Source: a bacterium HR33 | Lineage (GTDB): Bacteria > Gemmatimonadota > Gemmatimonadetes > Gemmatimonadales > GWC2-71-9 | Length of the DNA: 64,000 nucleotides | Direction: 5' to 3' | Assembly (NCBI GenBank): GCA_002923375.1 | Contig: BEIJ01000001.1 | Coordinates: 1,485,730 to 1,549,729, forward strand | Shown: positions 61,816 through 64,000 of the stretch, one piece after another | Layout: the number at the start of each line of letters is the position of its first letter | How positions within the stretch are numbered: position 1 is the stretch's first letter | Program-made: the position numbers and the translations under genes | Notes under the pieces: generated by a model | What the model was told of the DNA's origin: nothing | Seen by the model: the letters and a program-made list of their open reading frames with translations, nothing else | The model's database searches: none

Positions 61816-62831
61816 ACCGAGACCTTCTTTGGCGCCTGCCGAAGGCCGAGCTTCACGTACACCTCGACGGATCGATCCGCCCGCAGACGATGATCGAGTT
61901 GGCGCGGGAGCAGGGGGTGCGCCTGCCCGCGGCCGATCCGGAAGCCTTGAAGCGGGCGGTGCACGTCAGGCACGCTAGAAGCTTGGAAGAATACCTCGAG
62001 CGCTACCAGATAACGCTTTCGGTGATGCGGACGCCGGCTGCCTTGGAGCGGATCGCGTACGAGTTTTTGCTGGATGCCGCCGCGGAGAACCTACGTTATG
62101 TGGAGGTGAGGTACTGTCCCGCGCTCCATGCCGATGGAATGTCTCTGGTGGAGGCGGTGGAGGCGCCTTTGGCCGGGTTGCGCCGGGCGGAAAAAGAAAC
62201 CGGCGCTCTGGGCCGTTTGATCATATGCGGTCTCAGGACTCTGGATCCTAAAATTTCTCTCGACCTGGCGCGGCTGGCGGTGGACTACCGCCGCGACGGG
62301 GTGGTGGCTTTCGACTTGGCCGGTGCCGAGCGCGGGCACCCTGCGGCGGCCCACGCTCGCGCTTTCGAGTACGCCCTGTCGCACGGACTCAAGTGCACCT
62401 GTCATGCCGGCGAGGGGGACGGGGCTCACTCCATTTGGCAGGCGCTGGAGATCTGCGGGGCGCATAGGATAGGGCACGGGACGCGGCTTTACGAAGATCC
62501 GGAACTGGAAGGTTACGTCCGGGAACGGCGCATTCCCCTGGAGGTCTGCCTTACCTCAAACGTCCACACCGGAACGGTGGCTTCACTGGAAGAGCACCCG
62601 GTGCGGCGGTACTTGGACGAAGGGATGGTGGTCACCCTCAACACCGACAGCAGGTTGGTGGATGGAACGACGCTGACCGACGAGCTGTGGGCCGCTCATA
62701 CGCGGTTGGGTTTGGGAAGAAAGGAGATCGAACGGATAATCCTCAGCGGGTTCGAGAGTGCCTTTCTGCCGGAGCCCGAGAAGGAGTCGCTGTTGGCCGA
62801 GGTGCGAGCCGAGTTGGAGGCCTTGCGATGA
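61812..62831 (+). CDS. add: Adenosine deaminase
   Basis: A 339-residue amidohydrolase. Zinc and catalytic residues: ELHVHLDGS (HxH), CHAGEG (His and Glu), HRIGHGTRL and a final LNTDSRLVDGTTLTDE. Canonical ADA has NTDDP at the last motif; the Ser after TD occurs in a branch where NTDN/S-RL is usual, so it is likely active. It turns adenosine or deoxyadenosine into inosine. GTG start overlaps the small gene, and its stop overlaps the transporter ATG. Confidence 0.93.
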   Translation: MNRDLLWRLPKAELHVHLDGSIRPQTMIELAREQGVRLPAADPEALKRAVHVRHARSLEEYLERYQITLSVMRTPAALERIAYEFLLDAAAENLRYVEVRYCPALHADGMSLVEAVEAPLAGLRRAEKETGALGRLIICGLRTLDPKISLDLARLAVDYRRDGVVAFDLAGAERGHPAAAHARAFEYALSHGLKCTCHAGEGDGAHSIWQALEICGAHRIGHGTRLYEDPELEGYVRERRIPLEVCLTSNVHTGTVASLEEHPVRRYLDEGMVVTLNTDSRLVDGTTLTDELWAAHTRLGLGRKEIERIILSGFESAFLPEPEKESLLAEVRAELEALR

Positions 62832-64000
62832 TCGAGGGATGGTTGGTTCCAAGCGTTTGGTTGCTTCAGAGCGCCGCGGAACGTTTGGCCGAGGCGCGCA
62901 GCGGCTTGGATACGCCGGCTGCTCAACGGCTCATGGGTTTGGTGGGGATCGCCACGATGCTGGGGCTCGCGTGGTTGCTTTCCACCGATCGCAAGAAGGT
63001 GAACTGGCGGCTGGTGGCGACGGGGGTGGTGCTCCAGGCGATCTTCGGCGTGGTGGTCCTGAAGACCGGTTTTGGCAGAGCGCTTTTCTCCGGCGCGAAC
63101 GCGGTTTTCACCCGCCTGCTGGGTTTTACCGAAGAAGGAGCCAGGTTCATTTTCGGGAACCTAGTCCGAAACAATGTTCCGGTGGGAGTGCCGGCGGGTA
63201 CCCCCAGCGACATGGCTGCGATTACCGAGCCGCAAAGCTGGGCCGCCACCGGAGCGTATTTTGCCTTCGGGGTTCTGCCCACGATCATCTTCTTCTCTTC
63301 CCTGATGTCGGTCCTCTACTATCTCGGGATCATGCAGTGGGTGGTGCGGGGGATAGCGTGGGTCATGCAGCGGACCATGGGCACCTCGGGTGCCGAGACG
63401 CTCTCGGCGGCGGGGAACATCTTCGTGGGGCAGACCGAGGCGCCGCTGCTCATCAAGCCGTTCGTCGGCAAGATGACGTATTCGGAACTTAATACGGTGA
63501 TGGTGGGAGGATTCGCCACTATCGCCGGAGGCGTGATGGCCGCCTACGTGGGGATGCTGTCGCCCTACTTCCCGGAAATAGCGGGGCATCTGCTTACGGC
63601 CAGTGTGATGAACGCACCGGCCGGTTTGGTGATATCCAAACTCTTGGTACCGGAGGTGGAGGAGCCGGTCACTAAGGGGACGTTGAAACTCAAGCTTGAA
63701 CGCCGCGAGGCGAACGTGATAGACGCTGCCGCGTCGGGGGCGGCGCAGGGGCTCCAGCTGGCCCTCAATGTGGCGGCGATGCTGCTGGCCTTCATCGCCC
63801 TTATAGCACTGATCAATTACGGCGTAGGCGCTCTGGGCGCGCTGCTGGGATATCCCGGTCTGTCGTTGCAAGTTATCCTCGGATGGGTTCTGGCGCCTCT
63901 TGCCTGGCTCATGGGGGTGCCCTGGGCGGATGCGGATACGGTCGGGGCGCTGATCGGCGTGAAGACGGTGGTAAACGAGTTCGTGGCCTACTTGCAATTG
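62828..64000 (+). CDS. nupC: NupC-type concentrative nucleoside transporter (3' end outside window)
   Basis: Begins at the ATG at 62828, overlapping the adenosine deaminase stop as ATGA, and stays open for 391 codons to the window end. Membrane segments are numerous. CNT motifs include GNIFVGQTEAPLLIKPF, VMVGGFATIAGGVMAAYVGM, SVMNAPAGLVISKLLVPE and a GVKTVVNEFVAYL near the end (NEFVAYLQ-type). It imports nucleosides driven by Na+ or H+, completing a nucleotidase-deaminase-transporter set. Confidence 0.9.
   Translation, partial: MIEGWLVPSVWLLQSAAERLAEARSGLDTPAAQRLMGLVGIATMLGLAWLLSTDRKKVNWRLVATGVVLQAIFGVVVLKTGFGRALFSGANAVFTRLLGFTEEGARFIFGNLVRNNVPVGVPAGTPSDMAAITEPQSWAATGAYFAFGVLPTIIFFSSLMSVLYYLGIMQWVVRGIAWVMQRTMGTSGAETLSAAGNIFVGQTEAPLLIKPFVGKMTYSELNTVMVGGFATIAGGVMAAYVGMLSPYFPEIAGHLLTASVMNAPAGLVISKLLVPEVEEPVTKGTLKLKLERREANVIDAAASGAAQGLQLALNVAAMLLAFIALIALINYGVGALGALLGYPGLSLQVILGWVLAPLAWLMGVPWADADTVGALIGVKTVVNEFVAYLQL

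Noticed and set aside
1..64000. tRNA, rRNA, CRISPR array or origin
   Set aside because: No cloverleaf-like intergenic sequence, spaced repeats or DnaA-box clusters were noticed; the gaps are short. A dedicated search was not possible.

Overview
The window is 64 kb of a GC-rich Gram-negative chromosome. The mix is typical of Gemmatimonadota: many secreted S9, M20 and M28 peptidases and amidohydrolases, small carboxypeptidase-regulatory/TonB-plug proteins, 6-bladed beta-propeller lipoproteins, aa3-type oxidase and Sec/Tat-exported enzymes. The phylum is an inference from gene content; no rRNA or tRNA gene is visible to confirm it. No CRISPR array, prophage or complete insertion sequence was seen.

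Layout. 1-2.3 kb: end of a radical SAM gene (amrS-like), a hendecad-repeat coiled-coil membrane protein, and an ArsR-DoxX pair. 2.4-11.6 kb, minus strand: a TAXI-type TRAP system (fused permease and lipoprotein receptor) followed by a small unknown protein and a hybrid histidine kinase. This locus is broken by an inserted segment (about 6.56-9.41 kb) flanked by a near-perfect 555-bp direct repeat of the permease/receptor junction. The insert carries, on the plus strand, a strong promoter, a small Cys-rich peptide gene, an orphan TonB-plug protein and a frameshifted beta-propeller lipoprotein. 11.6-19.8 kb: a formate dehydrogenase locus (fdhA with an in-frame UGA and SECIS, fdhB, nrfD, small lipoprotein, fdhE, unknown), split by a plus-strand potassium channel gene. 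19.8-28.6 kb, minus strand: peptide and amide scavenging genes (hydantoinase/carbamoylase-type hydrolase, M20 peptidase, class V aminotransferase, greA, D-aminoacylase, S9 peptidase). 28.8-33 kb: cupin, ilvE, a malonyl-CoA synthetase-like ligase (matB) and, convergent, a MatC-type carrier. 33-39.7 kb: DoxX, M28 peptidase, an AbgB-like M20 hydrolase, a zinc dehydrogenase and an unknown exported protein. 39.8-43.6 kb: an aa3 cytochrome c oxidase operon (II-I-III-IV). 44.4-47.6 kb: three unknown secreted proteins. 47.6-52.2 kb: HtrA/Deg protease, DnaK and a rhomboid protease. 52.1-59.8 kb: a complete phosphate regulon phoB-phoR-pstS-pstC-pstA-pstB-pstB-phoU, with a Pho-box-like triple 11-bp repeat before pstS. 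59.9-64 kb: a nucleotide-salvage operon (5'-nucleotidase, small beta-grasp-like protein, adenosine deaminase, NupC-type transporter running off the end).

How the genes work together. Formate oxidation feeds electrons through NrfD to quinone, and the aa3 oxidase ends the aerobic chain. Exported peptidases and amidohydrolases feed amino-acid uptake and IlvE. The Pho genes and the adjacent secreted 5'-nucleotidase/adenosine deaminase/NupC genes form a phosphate and nucleoside scavenging region. The most unusual points are the cassette inserted in the TRAP locus, the selenocysteine formate dehydrogenase whose operon is split by an ion-channel gene, three leaders in which an upstream sequence can pair with the Shine-Dalgarno site, and the tandem pstB pair.
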